The notes: generated by a model from the letters alone, not told the origin. 64,000 nucleotides of DNA from Leeuwenhoekiella sp044542075 (GCF_044542075.1 NZ_JBITTU010000001.1:558001-622000); one strand, 5' to 3'; shown: positions 17,607 to 26,722, numbered from the stretch's first letter. Translations and numbers: made by a program.

Positions 17607-18611
17607 TTATGGTACTTCAATCTCGTTTACGATCTTATTAATGATTTCTTCGGTAGTAACATTTTCTGCTTCTGCCTCGTAGGTAATTCCTATACGGTGG
17701 CGCAACACGTCATGTATAATTGCTCGTACATCTTCAGGAATCACATACCCGCGACCTTTAATAAACGCATAACATTTTGCTGCTGTAGCCAGGTTTATAC
17801 TACCACGAGGTGAAGAACCAAAGCTTATTAAAGGCTTAAGTTCTGCAAGATTATAATTTTCGGGATAACGGGTTGCAAATACAATATCAAGAATATACTT
17901 CTCAATTTTCTCATCCATATATACTTCACGCACAGCGTCCTGAGCTCTTAGAATTTGCTCTACCGTTACTACAGCATTTACTTTCTCGTAAGATCCTTTT
18001 AAATTTTGACGTATGATTAACTGCTCATCCTCAATTTTAGGATAGTCAATAACTGTTTTAAGCATAAAACGGTCAACCTGTGCTTCTGGAAGTGGGTAGG
18101 TACCTTCTTGCTCTACCGGGTTTTGAGTCGCCATTACTAAAAACGGTGCGTCTAATTTAAAGGTCTCGTCACCAATGGTCACCTGCTTTTCCTGCATCGC
18201 TTCAAGCAACGCACTCTGCACTTTTGCAGGAGCACGGTTTATCTCATCTGCAAGAACAAAGTTTGCAAAAATAGGTCCCTTTTTTATACTGAAATCATTG
18301 AGTTTCATATTGTAAATCAACGTACCTACAACATCTGCCGGAAGCAAATCTGGTGTAAACTGAATACGACTGAAACTACCTTGTACGGCTTGCGCAAGAG
18401 TATTAATAGCGAGTGTTTTTGCTAAACCGGGAACCCCTTCTAGTAAAATGTGCCCACGACCTAAAAGACCTATTAACAGGCGCTCTATCATATGCTTTTG
18501 ACCTACGATGACTTTATTCATCTCCATCGTAAGAATTTTAACGAACGCACTCTCTCTTTCTATCTTTTCATTAAGCGCTCCTATATCAACAGACGCATTG
18601 GTATTTTCCAT
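17607..18611 (-). CDS. moxR: MoxR family AAA+ ATPase
   Basis: The first gene of the Bat operon, 334 residues. Walker A is GVPGLAKT (59-66), Walker B lies in FVLADEINRAP, and the conserved MATQNP sensor 1 segment and the C-terminal lid follow. MoxR proteins are hexameric chaperone-like ATPases working with VWA proteins. The downstream order moxR-DUF58-unknown-batA-B-C-D-E is the standard flavobacterial arrangement. The start at 18611 gives a short N-terminus without a signal peptide, as expected for a cytoplasmic protein. Confidence 0.95.
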   Translation of the reverse strand: MENTNASVDIGALNEKIERESAFVKILTMEMNKVIVGQKHMIERLLIGLLGRGHILLEGVPGLAKTLAINTLAQAVQGSFSRIQFTPDLLPADVVGTLIYNMKLNDFSIKKGPIFANFVLADEINRAPAKVQSALLEAMQEKQVTIGDETFKLDAPFLVMATQNPVEQEGTYPLPEAQVDRFMLKTVIDYPKIEDEQLIIRQNLKGSYEKVNAVVTVEQILRAQDAVREVYMDEKIEKYILDIVFATRYPENYNLAELKPLISFGSSPRGSINLATAAKCYAFIKGRGYVIPEDVRAIIHDVLRHRIGITYEAEAENVTTEEIINKIVNEIEVP

Positions 18612-18933
18612 AATATGTATGCTATTTTTATATGACTCTAAGGCCTACAAGGTTAAATTTTATTACTAATGTTTTTGTTAAGCTATCGTTAAAACCCTAC
18701 ATTATAAAGGCTTAGAAGTCTTTTATAAGGGCTTCATAAGAGACCGCCTTTTTTTTAAAATGTTGCAAAAAAAAAGCAACCCTTTTTAGATTGCAATTCA
18801 AAGATAAATGATCTAAAGATTTTAATCAACGTACATTTAAAGCAGTTCTTTTTAAACTTATTAAGTTTAATATAGTTTTAGTAGCAATTCAAATCTTGAT
18901 TCATCAATTTTAGGGTTTAAAAAATCAAATTCT
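18612..18933. other. 322-base gap between moxR and the SDR gene
   Basis: This is the divergent promoter region of moxR and the SDR gene. I see no ORF with coding character. A weak hairpin GTTGC-A9-GCAAC (18762-18780) followed by CCTTTTT is the only local structure; neither strand shows an exact TAnnTTTG box at a suitable distance. Confidence 0.5.
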
Positions 18934-19689
18934 ATGTCAAATAAAACAGCTCTAATAACCGGTGCTACTAGTGGTATTGGCGCCGCGACAGCACGCGTTT
19001 TTGCCTCAAACAACATTAATCTTGTTCTCTGCGGAAGAAGACAGGATCGTCTTCAAGCGCTGCAGAAAGAGTTAAGTAAGCACGTAAAGGTACACATCCT
19101 AAGTTTTGACGTGAGAGATAAAGAGATCGTGCAAGAATCTATTAATGGTTTGCCTATAGATTTTCAGCAAATAGATATTCTCATCAACAATGCAGGCAAT
19201 GCCCACGGGTTAGATACCCTACAAGATGGTAGCACAGACGACTGGGATGCTATGCTAGATATAAATGTAAAAGGTTTATTATATGTAAGCAATATGATTA
19301 TTCCTAAAATGATTGAAGCAAATACCGGTCATATAATAAACATTGGCTCTACTGCTGCAAAAGAAGTGTATCCTAAGGGTAATGTTTATTGTGCTAGTAA
19401 GCACGCTGTAGATGCAATAAATCAAGGAATGCGCATAGACTTAAATGGTTATAACATTCGGGTAGGAGCAGTACATCCGGGAATGGTAGAAACCGAATTT
19501 AGCAAAGTGCGATTTAAAGGAGATGATGGTAAAGCCGGCAAAGTATATCAAGGATTTAAACCTTTACAAGCCGAAGATGTTGCAGATATCATTCATTTTG
19601 TAGTTACCAGACCGTATCATGTAAATATAGCAGACCTGGTTGTTATGAGTGTTGATCAGGCTTCGAGTACGGTTGTGAATAAAAGTTAA
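18934..19689 (+). CDS. SDR family NAD(P)-dependent oxidoreductase, YdfG-like
   Basis: A classical short-chain dehydrogenase of 251 residues. Cofactor motif TGATSGIG is at 9-16, the NNAG motif at about 87-90, and the catalytic pair is Y152 and K156 in YCASK. The PKGNVYCASK and HPGMVETEF segments resemble the YdfG group that oxidises L-allo-threonine and 3-hydroxy acids, but substrates cannot be read from sequence with confidence. The gene is a single transcription unit and has no obvious link to its neighbours. Confidence 0.9.
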   Translation: MSNKTALITGATSGIGAATARVFASNNINLVLCGRRQDRLQALQKELSKHVKVHILSFDVRDKEIVQESINGLPIDFQQIDILINNAGNAHGLDTLQDGSTDDWDAMLDINVKGLLYVSNMIIPKMIEANTGHIINIGSTAAKEVYPKGNVYCASKHAVDAINQGMRIDLNGYNIRVGAVHPGMVETEFSKVRFKGDDGKAGKVYQGFKPLQAEDVADIIHFVVTRPYHVNIADLVVMSVDQASSTVVNKS

Positions 19690-19730
19690 TTATTATTTTT
19701 ATTGTCATTATTATTCATTTTCTGTAGGTT

Positions 19731-20119
19731 ATGGCACATTACAATTCATTCGAAGAGCTTGATGTTTATAAGAAAGCACGCCTACATGTACACAGATATG
19801 GCAATTAATACAAACTACTGCACTAAGGAATGATTTTGAACTAAGAAATTAAATCAATATATCTTCATGATCTGTGATGGATAATATTGCAGAAGGTTTT
19901 GGCAGAGGCGGGAACAAAAAATTCATCAATTTTCTGGGTATTGCCAGGGGCTTTTGTTGTAAAGTCAAATCCTAATTATTAAGATGTTTAGACAGAGGAT
20001 ATCTGGATGAAAATTCCTTTCGTAAATTTAATGAGGAGACTCAGGATTTAATAGATCAATTGGGTAAATTCTCAGACTATTTAAAGAATTCAGAAATACG
20101 AGGAAGTAAATTTGATTAA
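19731..20119 (+). pseudogene. Decayed four-helix-bundle protein gene (S23/IVP family)
   Basis: Translation from ATG 19731 gives MAHYNSFEELDVYKKARL, the usual start of the family once known from 23S rRNA intervening sequences, but stops at 19806. After a frameshift the second frame continues with FELRN, INISS, then MDNIAEGFGRGGNKKFINFL, and ends LDRGYLDENSF and SDYLKNSEIRGSKFD before a stop at 20119. At least three in-frame stops interrupt that second frame (at 19850, 19868 and about 19973), two of them consistent with CAA to TAA changes. The whole length of the family is present, so this is a recently inactivated complete gene and not a fragment. Confidence 0.85.
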
Positions 20120-20155
20120 ACTAATAGCAATAAAAATAATAATTGCAATAAGCAA

Positions 20156-21292
20156 ATGATCAACAAACGCTTACTTATTAAAAATCTTCTCGCCCATAGT
20201 GATGAGAACAGTTTTTATGACAAAAAGCGTAAAGTAGAAATAGGTAATAAAGAAGGTAAGGCTAAGTTTTTAAAACACGTTTGTGCACTTTCTAACTCAA
20301 ACCCAAAAAACAACAGTTATATCGTTATTGGTGTTGAAGATGAAGGTAATGAGATTACTGGGGTTCCGTTTTTTGACGACAGTAAAATTCAAAATCTTAT
20401 TAATGCCTACTTAGATAACCCTCCTTTAGTTTCTTATGAAAATATTCCGTTTCCACATCTGCCACAAGATATGGTGGTGGGTCTCGTTACCATTAAACCG
20501 AATAATCTTCTCACAGCTCTCAAAAAAAATATCTGGAAGTATTGGGGAGGTACGGTCTTTTACAGAGACGGAAGCATCTCTATGCCTAAATCATTTAAAA
20601 GCGAGCTGAGCGATGTAAACAGCACCGTTGTTGAAGCGATTGAAAAGCATGCGCACAACAGCATAGAGCACACATTAGACGGTGTGATTGACTTTATAAA
20701 TGTGCGTCACGCAGATTTATTTACAGATTACAGGGTTTTTAAAGAACAATTTGTCGTCTGCTGGGCAGGAACTAAAAAAATAATTAAAGGAAACACCTAT
20801 TACAGTAGGGTTGACATTGAGCTCATTAACGAGCAAGTACGTTTATTTTATTCAGCTCTAGACGAGGTTTCTATCACAATGAATGATGATAAATTTTGTA
20901 TTCTAGAATATGTTTTGCTTGGCGTACAAAACAGCTATAAATACTACCCATTAGAAGAGCTAACTATTTATTTTAAAGAAAATGGTTCTTATGTAATTAA
21001 TAACAATCTTGTTTTTGAACCTCCTAAATATGATCAAAAACTGTTATATCATATCTATAATAACAACACAAGCATTCTCAACAAGGTTTTAGCGAATAAG
21101 GAATTAAATAAAGGCGAACTTGAAGATCTTTACAATCTTCCTGCAACTTATCTAATATGCTATTTAAATGGTTTTGAGTCTGCACTAGAAAAGCTTGAAA
21201 GTTTATATCCGTTTTTACGAAAATTCGGTAAAAAACTTTATAACGCATATAAAGAAAACTTACGAATCTTACGAAAAGTAAAATACAACTAA
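20156..21292 (+). CDS. AlbA_2 (Schlafen-type) domain protein
   Basis: The 378-residue protein starts with an AlbA_2 domain (about 1-145), the fold shared by Schlafen proteins and usually labelled ATP-binding protein; the block ALSNSNPKNNSYIVIGVEDE is its central motif. The remainder (about 150-378) is mostly helical and I do not recognise it; the fixed family C-terminal ATPase domain is absent. AlbA_2 proteins bind nucleic acid or act as tRNA/rRNA nucleases in Schlafens, and several are in defence loci, but the function here is unknown. The stop overlaps the ATG of the next gene by one base (TAATG), so the two are translationally coupled. Confidence 0.75.
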   Translation: MINKRLLIKNLLAHSDENSFYDKKRKVEIGNKEGKAKFLKHVCALSNSNPKNNSYIVIGVEDEGNEITGVPFFDDSKIQNLINAYLDNPPLVSYENIPFPHLPQDMVVGLVTIKPNNLLTALKKNIWKYWGGTVFYRDGSISMPKSFKSELSDVNSTVVEAIEKHAHNSIEHTLDGVIDFINVRHADLFTDYRVFKEQFVVCWAGTKKIIKGNTYYSRVDIELINEQVRLFYSALDEVSITMNDDKFCILEYVLLGVQNSYKYYPLEELTIYFKENGSYVINNNLVFEPPKYDQKLLYHIYNNNTSILNKVLANKELNKGELEDLYNLPATYLICYLNGFESALEKLESLYPFLRKFGKKLYNAYKENLRILRKVKYN

Positions 21293-22020
21293 TGACACGC
21301 ACACTTGCAATAGGCGATATTCACGGAGGCCTTAAAGGTTTAAAACAAGTACTTCAAAACGCAATGGTTTCAAAAAATGATCTACTTCTTTTTTTAGGTG
21401 ATTATGTTGATGGCTGGAGTGAAAGTGCACAAACCATAGACTTTCTTATTTCGCTATCAAAAACACATAAATGTATTTTTATACGTGGCAATCACGACGA
21501 TCTGGTTTATGAATGGCTCACGACCGATAAACGCAATGAAATCTGGCTTATCCACGGTGGTAAAAGCACGATAGACTCTTATAAAGAATATTCTCAAGAG
21601 CAAAAAGCAGAACATCTTGAATTCTATAAAAATCTCGAAGATTACTATATAGACGATCAAAACCGAATGTTTGTGCACGCAGGTTTTCAAAATCACAATG
21701 GGCCAGAACATGAGCACCACAAAACAGTATTTTACTGGGATCGCACTTTTTGGGAAATGGCAGTAGCTTTAGACAAAACCCTTCAAGAAGATAATCTTGA
21801 GTATCCTAAACGCCTAACTCATCATAAGGAAGTTTATATAGGCCACACCCCTGTTACCAGAATAAATAGAGACATACCCACTCAAATGGCTAATGTGTGG
21901 AATGTAGATACCGGTGCAGCTTTTAAAGGAAAACTCTCAATCTTAGATGTTGATTCAAAACAATTTTGGCAAAGCGAACCTCTTTATAAATTATATCCTA
22001 ACGAAGAAGGAAGAAATTAA
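21292..22020 (+). CDS. Metallophosphoesterase, PPP-type protein phosphatase or Ap4A hydrolase
   Basis: A 242-residue enzyme with the calcineurin-like motifs in order: GDIHGG (D9, H11), GDYVDGW (D37), RGNHDD (N67, H68), the later IGHTPV and a final aspartate-containing GAAF segment. The sequence belongs to the bacterial PPP group, whose members dephosphorylate Ser/Thr or cleave diadenosine tetraphosphate. Its coupling to the AlbA_2 gene (shared base of stop and start) suggests a joint role. The substrate cannot be told from the sequence. Confidence 0.88.
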   Translation: MTRTLAIGDIHGGLKGLKQVLQNAMVSKNDLLLFLGDYVDGWSESAQTIDFLISLSKTHKCIFIRGNHDDLVYEWLTTDKRNEIWLIHGGKSTIDSYKEYSQEQKAEHLEFYKNLEDYYIDDQNRMFVHAGFQNHNGPEHEHHKTVFYWDRTFWEMAVALDKTLQEDNLEYPKRLTHHKEVYIGHTPVTRINRDIPTQMANVWNVDTGAAFKGKLSILDVDSKQFWQSEPLYKLYPNEEGRN

Positions 22021-22098
22021 AATGTTATTTTTCTGAAACAATAATAAGATTTCTACTACTAACTTAAAAAGAAGCATAAATCTGTAAAACAAGCAACT

Positions 22099-23229
22099 AT
22101 GGGAATATTTGACACAATTAAAGAAAAACTGAGTCACGAATTCATAGATATTATTGAATGGCTCGATTATACAGATGACACAATTGCGCACCGTTTTGAG
22201 CGCTATCAAAACGAAATTAAAAACAATGCAAAGCTCATTGTACGCGAGGGTCAAACGGCTGTTTTTGTAAATGAAGGGCAACTGGCAGATGTTTTTACTC
22301 CCGGCACCTATACATTAAATACTCAAAACCTTCCTGTTTTATCTACTCTCAAAGGTTGGAAATATGGCTTTGACAGTCCGTTTAAAGCAGAGGTATACTT
22401 CTTAAACACTCATTTATTTACAGACGAAAAGTGGGGCACAAAAAACCCAATTACACTTAGCGATGACCGTTTTGGTCTGGTAGAAATACGCGCTTTTGGA
22501 ACCTATGCCTTCCGCATAAATGACGCCGGAAAATTCATTAAAGACATTGTAGGTACAGATAATAATTTTACAAACTTTGAAATTAATGAACACCTAAAAA
22601 GTCTAATAGCAACGCGGTTTACAGACACCGTAGGCGAAGCAAAACTACCTATAGAATTGTACGCGGCTAACACCACAGAACTATCAGAAACCTGCAAAGA
22701 AGTAATGCAGCCTGAGTTTTTGAGTGTAGGCATCTCGCTAGAAAAATTCTACATCGAGAACGTATCTATGCCCGAAGAGCTTAAAAAAGAAATCTTTGAG
22801 TATAGCCGTATAGATAAGCTGGATCTTGATAAGCTCACTAAATTTAAAACAGCCAAAGCTATTGAAGCTGCTGCTGCTAATGATGGTGGCACAGCAGGTG
22901 CCGGTATGGGCATGGGTATGGGCTTTGCCTTAGCACAACAAATGGGTGGTGCGATGCTGGGTGGTGCACCACAAGCAGCAAGGCAGCCGCAAGCGGCGGC
23001 AACACCACCTCCTATGCCGGCTGCAACTCAATATTTTTATGCGCACAACAGCCAGCAGCAAGGCCCTGTAAGTTTTGAACAGTTACAGGCACTTTTTGCT
23101 TCACGCACGATTAATCGAGATTCTTTAATCTGGAAACAAGGTTTAACAGAATGGAAGCCTTTACAAGAAGTAGAAGAGCTTAAATCGTTTCTAGGCGGAA
23201 ACACACCTCCACCATTACCCGGTGTTTAA
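22099..23229 (+). CDS. SPFH domain protein with C-terminal GYF_2 domain
   Basis: The 376-residue protein begins with the segment IKEKLSHEFIDIIEWLD, typical of the YdjI group of SPFH (stomatin/prohibitin-like) proteins, sometimes labelled virion core protein. The SPFH domain covers about 20-245. A Gly/Met/Ala/Pro-rich linker follows (about 260-305), and the last about 60 residues form a GYF_2 domain (FYAHNSQQQGPVSFEQLQ, IWKQGLTEW). There is no N-terminal membrane helix, so it may reach membranes through its partner, the zinc-ribbon membrane protein, which starts 20 bases downstream. Confidence 0.85.
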   Translation: MGIFDTIKEKLSHEFIDIIEWLDYTDDTIAHRFERYQNEIKNNAKLIVREGQTAVFVNEGQLADVFTPGTYTLNTQNLPVLSTLKGWKYGFDSPFKAEVYFLNTHLFTDEKWGTKNPITLSDDRFGLVEIRAFGTYAFRINDAGKFIKDIVGTDNNFTNFEINEHLKSLIATRFTDTVGEAKLPIELYAANTTELSETCKEVMQPEFLSVGISLEKFYIENVSMPEELKKEIFEYSRIDKLDLDKLTKFKTAKAIEAAAANDGGTAGAGMGMGMGFALAQQMGGAMLGGAPQAARQPQAAATPPPMPAATQYFYAHNSQQQGPVSFEQLQALFASRTINRDSLIWKQGLTEWKPLQEVEELKSFLGGNTPPPLPGV

Positions 23230-23249
23230 TTTAAAATAGCACTTACAGC

Positions 23250-24344
23250 GTGTCTGAACCCACTATTTTAAAATCTGAACTTAAAAAAGCATGTAAAAAC
23301 TGTGGCGCTGAGCTTAAATATAAGCCCGGCACCACCAGTATAACCTGTGAGTATTGTGGTCATGAAGAGCACATAAATCTAGACACAGATCCTATTAAAG
23401 AATTGCCTCTTAGACAGTATTTACAGAATCAAGGCAGCCAGGCAAATAGTGAAGAAATAAGCATTTTACACTGTAAGAATTGTGGTGCAAATCAGCATAT
23501 TGAAGAAAATTATAAATCGCTGCACTGTGTATATTGCGGGACACCGCTTATTCGGGAAGATGCAAAAACTGAACAATGGATTTTACCCGGAGCAGTATTG
23601 CCTTTTCAGATCGCACAACAGGAAGCCATTTTACGCTTTAAAAAATGGGTTAATGGATTGTGGTGGGCACCAGATGATTTGAAAAAAGCCACGCTAGATC
23701 CTCAATTCACTAAAGGTTTGTATTTACCCTACTGGACTTTTGATGCACAACTCTACGGAAACTACAGCGGCCAGCGAGGCGATTATTATTATGAAACGCA
23801 AACCTATAAAGACAGTAACGGAAAAAGACAAACCAGACGGGTGCGCAAAACCAGATGGTCACCTGCAAGCGGCTCTATCAAAGGTTTTATAGATGACACC
23901 TTAATAAGTGCCTCTAAACAACACACCGATAAAGTTCCAAAAGGTGTATCGTTATGGGATTTAAAAAAATTACAACCTTTTGAGAGCAGTTTTTTATCAG
24001 GTTTTGTAACTGAAAAATATACCATTCCTCTAAAAAATGGTCATTTACAATCACAAGAAGAAATGCGCGGCATTGCAAACAGCTGGGCACGACGCGACAT
24101 TGGGGGTGATGAACAACAAATAAGCAGGCTTGACATAAATCTTGAGGAAGAAACCTTTAAACATATTTTACTCCCGGTTTATATAAGTGCGTACCGCTAT
24201 AAGAATAAAGAGTACAGTTTTTTTGTAAATGGAGAAAATGGAAGCATCTCAGGGAAACGACCCTATTCGTTCTGGAAGATATTTCTGGCTATACTGGCAG
24301 TACTCCTTATTTTTGGATTGGTTTATTTGTTTGCCGGAAAATAA
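23250..24344 (+). CDS. Double zinc-ribbon protein with C-terminal membrane anchor
   Basis: A 364-residue protein that uses a GTG start (23250). Two TFIIB-type zinc ribbons are clear: C15-C18-C33-C36 and C75-C78-C93-C96. The middle is a conserved region of unknown fold with aromatic motifs (WWAPDDLKKATLDPQFTKGL, YLPYWTFDAQ). The end is one membrane helix (about 343-361, WKIFLAILAVLLIFGLVYLF). Homologues are sometimes called primosomal protein N' because of the zinc fingers, but there is no helicase. It follows the SPFH/GYF gene by 20 bases and probably works with it at the membrane. Confidence 0.78.
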   Translation: MSEPTILKSELKKACKNCGAELKYKPGTTSITCEYCGHEEHINLDTDPIKELPLRQYLQNQGSQANSEEISILHCKNCGANQHIEENYKSLHCVYCGTPLIREDAKTEQWILPGAVLPFQIAQQEAILRFKKWVNGLWWAPDDLKKATLDPQFTKGLYLPYWTFDAQLYGNYSGQRGDYYYETQTYKDSNGKRQTRRVRKTRWSPASGSIKGFIDDTLISASKQHTDKVPKGVSLWDLKKLQPFESSFLSGFVTEKYTIPLKNGHLQSQEEMRGIANSWARRDIGGDEQQISRLDINLEEETFKHILLPVYISAYRYKNKEYSFFVNGENGSISGKRPYSFWKIFLAILAVLLIFGLVYLFAGK

Positions 24345-24376
24345 AAAACACCTTTGCTTATAATCTAGTAAGTATT

Positions 24377-24447
24377 GAAAGTCTGAGCATGTCGAAGACC
24401 ATTTGATAACGAATTTAATAAACTTCGACAGGCTCATTTTGACTTTC
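24377..24447. repeat. REP-like long inverted repeat
   Basis: Left arm 24377-24397 (with GAAAGTC, TGAGC, TGTCGAAG) and right arm 24423-24447 (CTTCGACA, GCTCA, GACTTTC) pair over about 21 bases with one mismatch and a four-base bulge, around a 25-base loop. The core CTTCGACAGGCTCA resembles palindromic elements repeated in many bacterial genomes. T-rich sequence after the right arm may let it terminate the zinc-ribbon gene. Only one copy is in the window. Confidence 0.7.
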
Positions 24448-24495
24448 AGTTTTAATTTTTATATAGTTATGATAGTCAAATTTGCATCTTATACA

Positions 24496-26049
24496 TTATA
24501 AATCAAACTTAATTCCTTGTGCCAGCGGAAGCTCTGTTGTATAATTAATCGTGTTTGTTTGACGACGCATATATACCTTCCAGGCATCAGAACCGCTTTC
24601 ACGACCACCACCGGTTTCTTTTTCACCACCAAAGGCTCCGCCTATTTCAGCTCCGCTGGTTCCTATGTTTACATTAGCAATCCCACAATCACTACCCATT
24701 ACACTCAAAAATCGTTCTGCTTCGCGCAAATTATTTGTCATTATAGCAGAAGAAAGCCCTTGGCGAACTCCATTTTGTAAATCTATTGCGTGTTCTACGT
24801 TTCCGCTGTATTTCATAATGTATAGAATAGGTGCAAAAGTTTCGTGCTGTACAATTTCAAAATGATTCTCAGCTTCTGCAATTGCAGGTTTTACATAACA
24901 ACCACTTTCAAAGCCATCACCTTCAAGAACACCACCTTTCACAAGAAGGTTTCCACCCTCTTCGACAACTTTAGTAAGTGCATTCTTATAATTCTTTACA
25001 GCGTCTTTGTCTATTACCGGACCTACATGATTTTTCTCATCTAAAGGATTTCCTATTCGTAATTGCCCGTAAGCAGCAACAATTGCATCTTTTACTTTAT
25101 CGTAAATACTGTCGTGAATAATTAATCTACGTGTAGAGGTACAACGTTGACCGGCAGTGCCTACAGCACCAAAAACAGCACCTATAACCGTCATTTTTAA
25201 ATCTGAATCAGGGGTTACAATTATGGCATTGTTTCCGCCTAATTCTAAAAGTGATTTACCCAGTCGTGCGCCTACGGTTTGAGCAACCTGTTTTCCCATT
25301 CGGGTAGAACCTGTAGCAGAGATAAGCGGTACGCGCTCATCTTGAGTCATCAGTTCACCTACTTTATAGTTTCCATTAATCAAAGACGAAATACCTTCAG
25401 GCAGCTTATTTTTAGCAAAAACACGAGCTGCAATTTTTTGACAGGCAACACCGGTAAGCGGCGTTTTTTCTGAAGGTTTCCAGATTGCAACATCCCCACA
25501 CACCCAGGCTAAAGCCGTGTTCCACGCCCATACGGCAACCGGGAAATTAAATGCCGAAATAATACCTACAATTCCTAATGGGTGGTATTGCTCATACATA
25601 CGATGACCGGGACGCTCACTGTGCATTGTTAAGCCGTGTAATTGACGGGAAAGTCCCACAGCAAAATCACAGATATCTATCATTTCCTGCACTTCTCCCA
25701 GCCCTTCCTGATAGCTTTTTCCCATCTCATAAGAAACTAGTTTACCTAAAGGTTCTTTTAAGCGTCGTAACTCTTCATTAAATTGACGTACAATATCTCC
25801 GCGCAAAGGTGCGGGCATAGTACGCCACGTTTTAAAGGCTTCCTGTGCTTTTAGAACCACCTGCTCATACTCATCGGGAGTGGTTTGTGTGACGCTTGCA
25901 ATGGTCGCTCCATCAACGGGAGAGACTGAGTCAAATGCTTCTCCTTCACTTGATGACGCAGAGCCAGTTGATGTCCCGGGATTTTCAGGCATTATTTCTA
26001 AGGCCTTAAGTGCATCTCTAATTGCTGTATGTATTTGGTGTTTAGCCAT
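24496..26049 (-). CDS. amaB: Aldehyde dehydrogenase, ALDH7 type (aminoadipate semialdehyde dehydrogenase)
   Basis: The 517-residue enzyme has the ALDH catalytic pair E269 (LLELGG) and C303 (GTAGQRCTSTRR). The GQRCT motif, the ending region with SGAEIGGAFGGEKETGGGRE and the overall length place it with ALDH7/antiquitin-type enzymes, which oxidise alpha-aminoadipate semialdehyde in lysine breakdown. The next gene on the same strand makes an extradiol enzyme of tryptophan breakdown, so a role on another semialdehyde of that pathway cannot be excluded. A 139-base gap and the haaO terminator separate the two, so they are separately transcribed. Confidence 0.88.
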   Translation of the reverse strand: MAKHQIHTAIRDALKALEIMPENPGTSTGSASSSEGEAFDSVSPVDGATIASVTQTTPDEYEQVVLKAQEAFKTWRTMPAPLRGDIVRQFNEELRRLKEPLGKLVSYEMGKSYQEGLGEVQEMIDICDFAVGLSRQLHGLTMHSERPGHRMYEQYHPLGIVGIISAFNFPVAVWAWNTALAWVCGDVAIWKPSEKTPLTGVACQKIAARVFAKNKLPEGISSLINGNYKVGELMTQDERVPLISATGSTRMGKQVAQTVGARLGKSLLELGGNNAIIVTPDSDLKMTVIGAVFGAVGTAGQRCTSTRRLIIHDSIYDKVKDAIVAAYGQLRIGNPLDEKNHVGPVIDKDAVKNYKNALTKVVEEGGNLLVKGGVLEGDGFESGCYVKPAIAEAENHFEIVQHETFAPILYIMKYSGNVEHAIDLQNGVRQGLSSAIMTNNLREAERFLSVMGSDCGIANVNIGTSGAEIGGAFGGEKETGGGRESGSDAWKVYMRRQTNTINYTTELPLAQGIKFDL

Positions 26050-26146
26050 TATATTGTGGTTTTCTAATTAAATGTAATTTATATCTCCGAAGTTACTAAA
26101 TCAATAGAGGGTTCTAAAGCATTTATTAGCAGATTCATAAATAAAA

Positions 26147-26168
26147 AAGTGCGCCAAAGAGCGCACTT
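26147..26168 (-). terminator. Terminator after haaO
   Basis: Arms aagtgcgc (26147-26154) and gcgcactt (26161-26168) form a perfect 8-base stem with a 6-base loop. On the minus strand it is followed by TTTTTTATTT, just after the haaO stop. Confidence 0.88.
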
Positions 26169-26188
26169 AATCAAATCTTTTTGTTCTT

Positions 26189-26722
26189 TTAAACGGTAAA
26201 TCTGGCATCTGCCTCCATCTCGCTACCGCAATTATCGCAGGTGCGCAATTCTTTGCTTCCGTAGAACGCTTTAAAGTGCTTTAGAAAATCTGTTTCAATA
26301 TCATTGAGCGGAAAATAGACTTCGTATAATTTATGATTGCAGTTATCGCAGAACCATAATAAACCGTCTCTACCTTCTAGATGAGCGCGCTTACGTTCTA
26401 CCACTAATCCTATTGATCCTTCTTTTCGCACAGGTGAATGTGGCACTTTTGCAGGGTGTAAATACATATCGCCAGGTCCCAGTTTCATCGTACGCTTTTT
26501 ACCATCATCCTGTACGTGAACCTCAATCTCACCTTCTAACTGATAGAAAAGCTCTTCGGTTTCATTATAATGATAATCTTTACGAGCATTGGGTCCTGCG
26601 ACCACCATGACTATATAGTCATCTGCCTCTTTATAAAGATTCTTATTTCCTACGGGAGGTTTTAAAAGATCTCGATTTTCTTCAACCCATTGCGTAAGAT
26701 TGAACGGTTTTGCAATTGCCAT
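26189..26722 (-). CDS. haaO: 3-hydroxyanthranilate 3,4-dioxygenase
   Basis: A cupin enzyme of 177 residues that opens the ring of 3-hydroxyanthranilate in the kynurenine pathway, leading to quinolinate and NAD. Iron ligands are H51, E57 and H95 in DYHYNETEELFYQLEG and AKVPHSP. The C-terminal rubredoxin-like site of the bacterial type is intact: C125-C128 (FCDNC) and C162-C165 (TCDNC). It has its own terminator. No other kynurenine gene lies in the window, so the pathway genes must be scattered. Confidence 0.95.
   Translation of the reverse strand: MAIAKPFNLTQWVEENRDLLKPPVGNKNLYKEADDYIVMVVAGPNARKDYHYNETEELFYQLEGEIEVHVQDDGKKRTMKLGPGDMYLHPAKVPHSPVRKEGSIGLVVERKRAHLEGRDGLLWFCDNCNHKLYEVYFPLNDIETDFLKHFKAFYGSKELRTCDNCGSEMEADARFTV

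Noticed and set aside
18762..18780. GTTGC-A9-GCAAC as a terminator or RNA element.
   Set aside because: The stem has five pairs only and no gene ends there on either strand.
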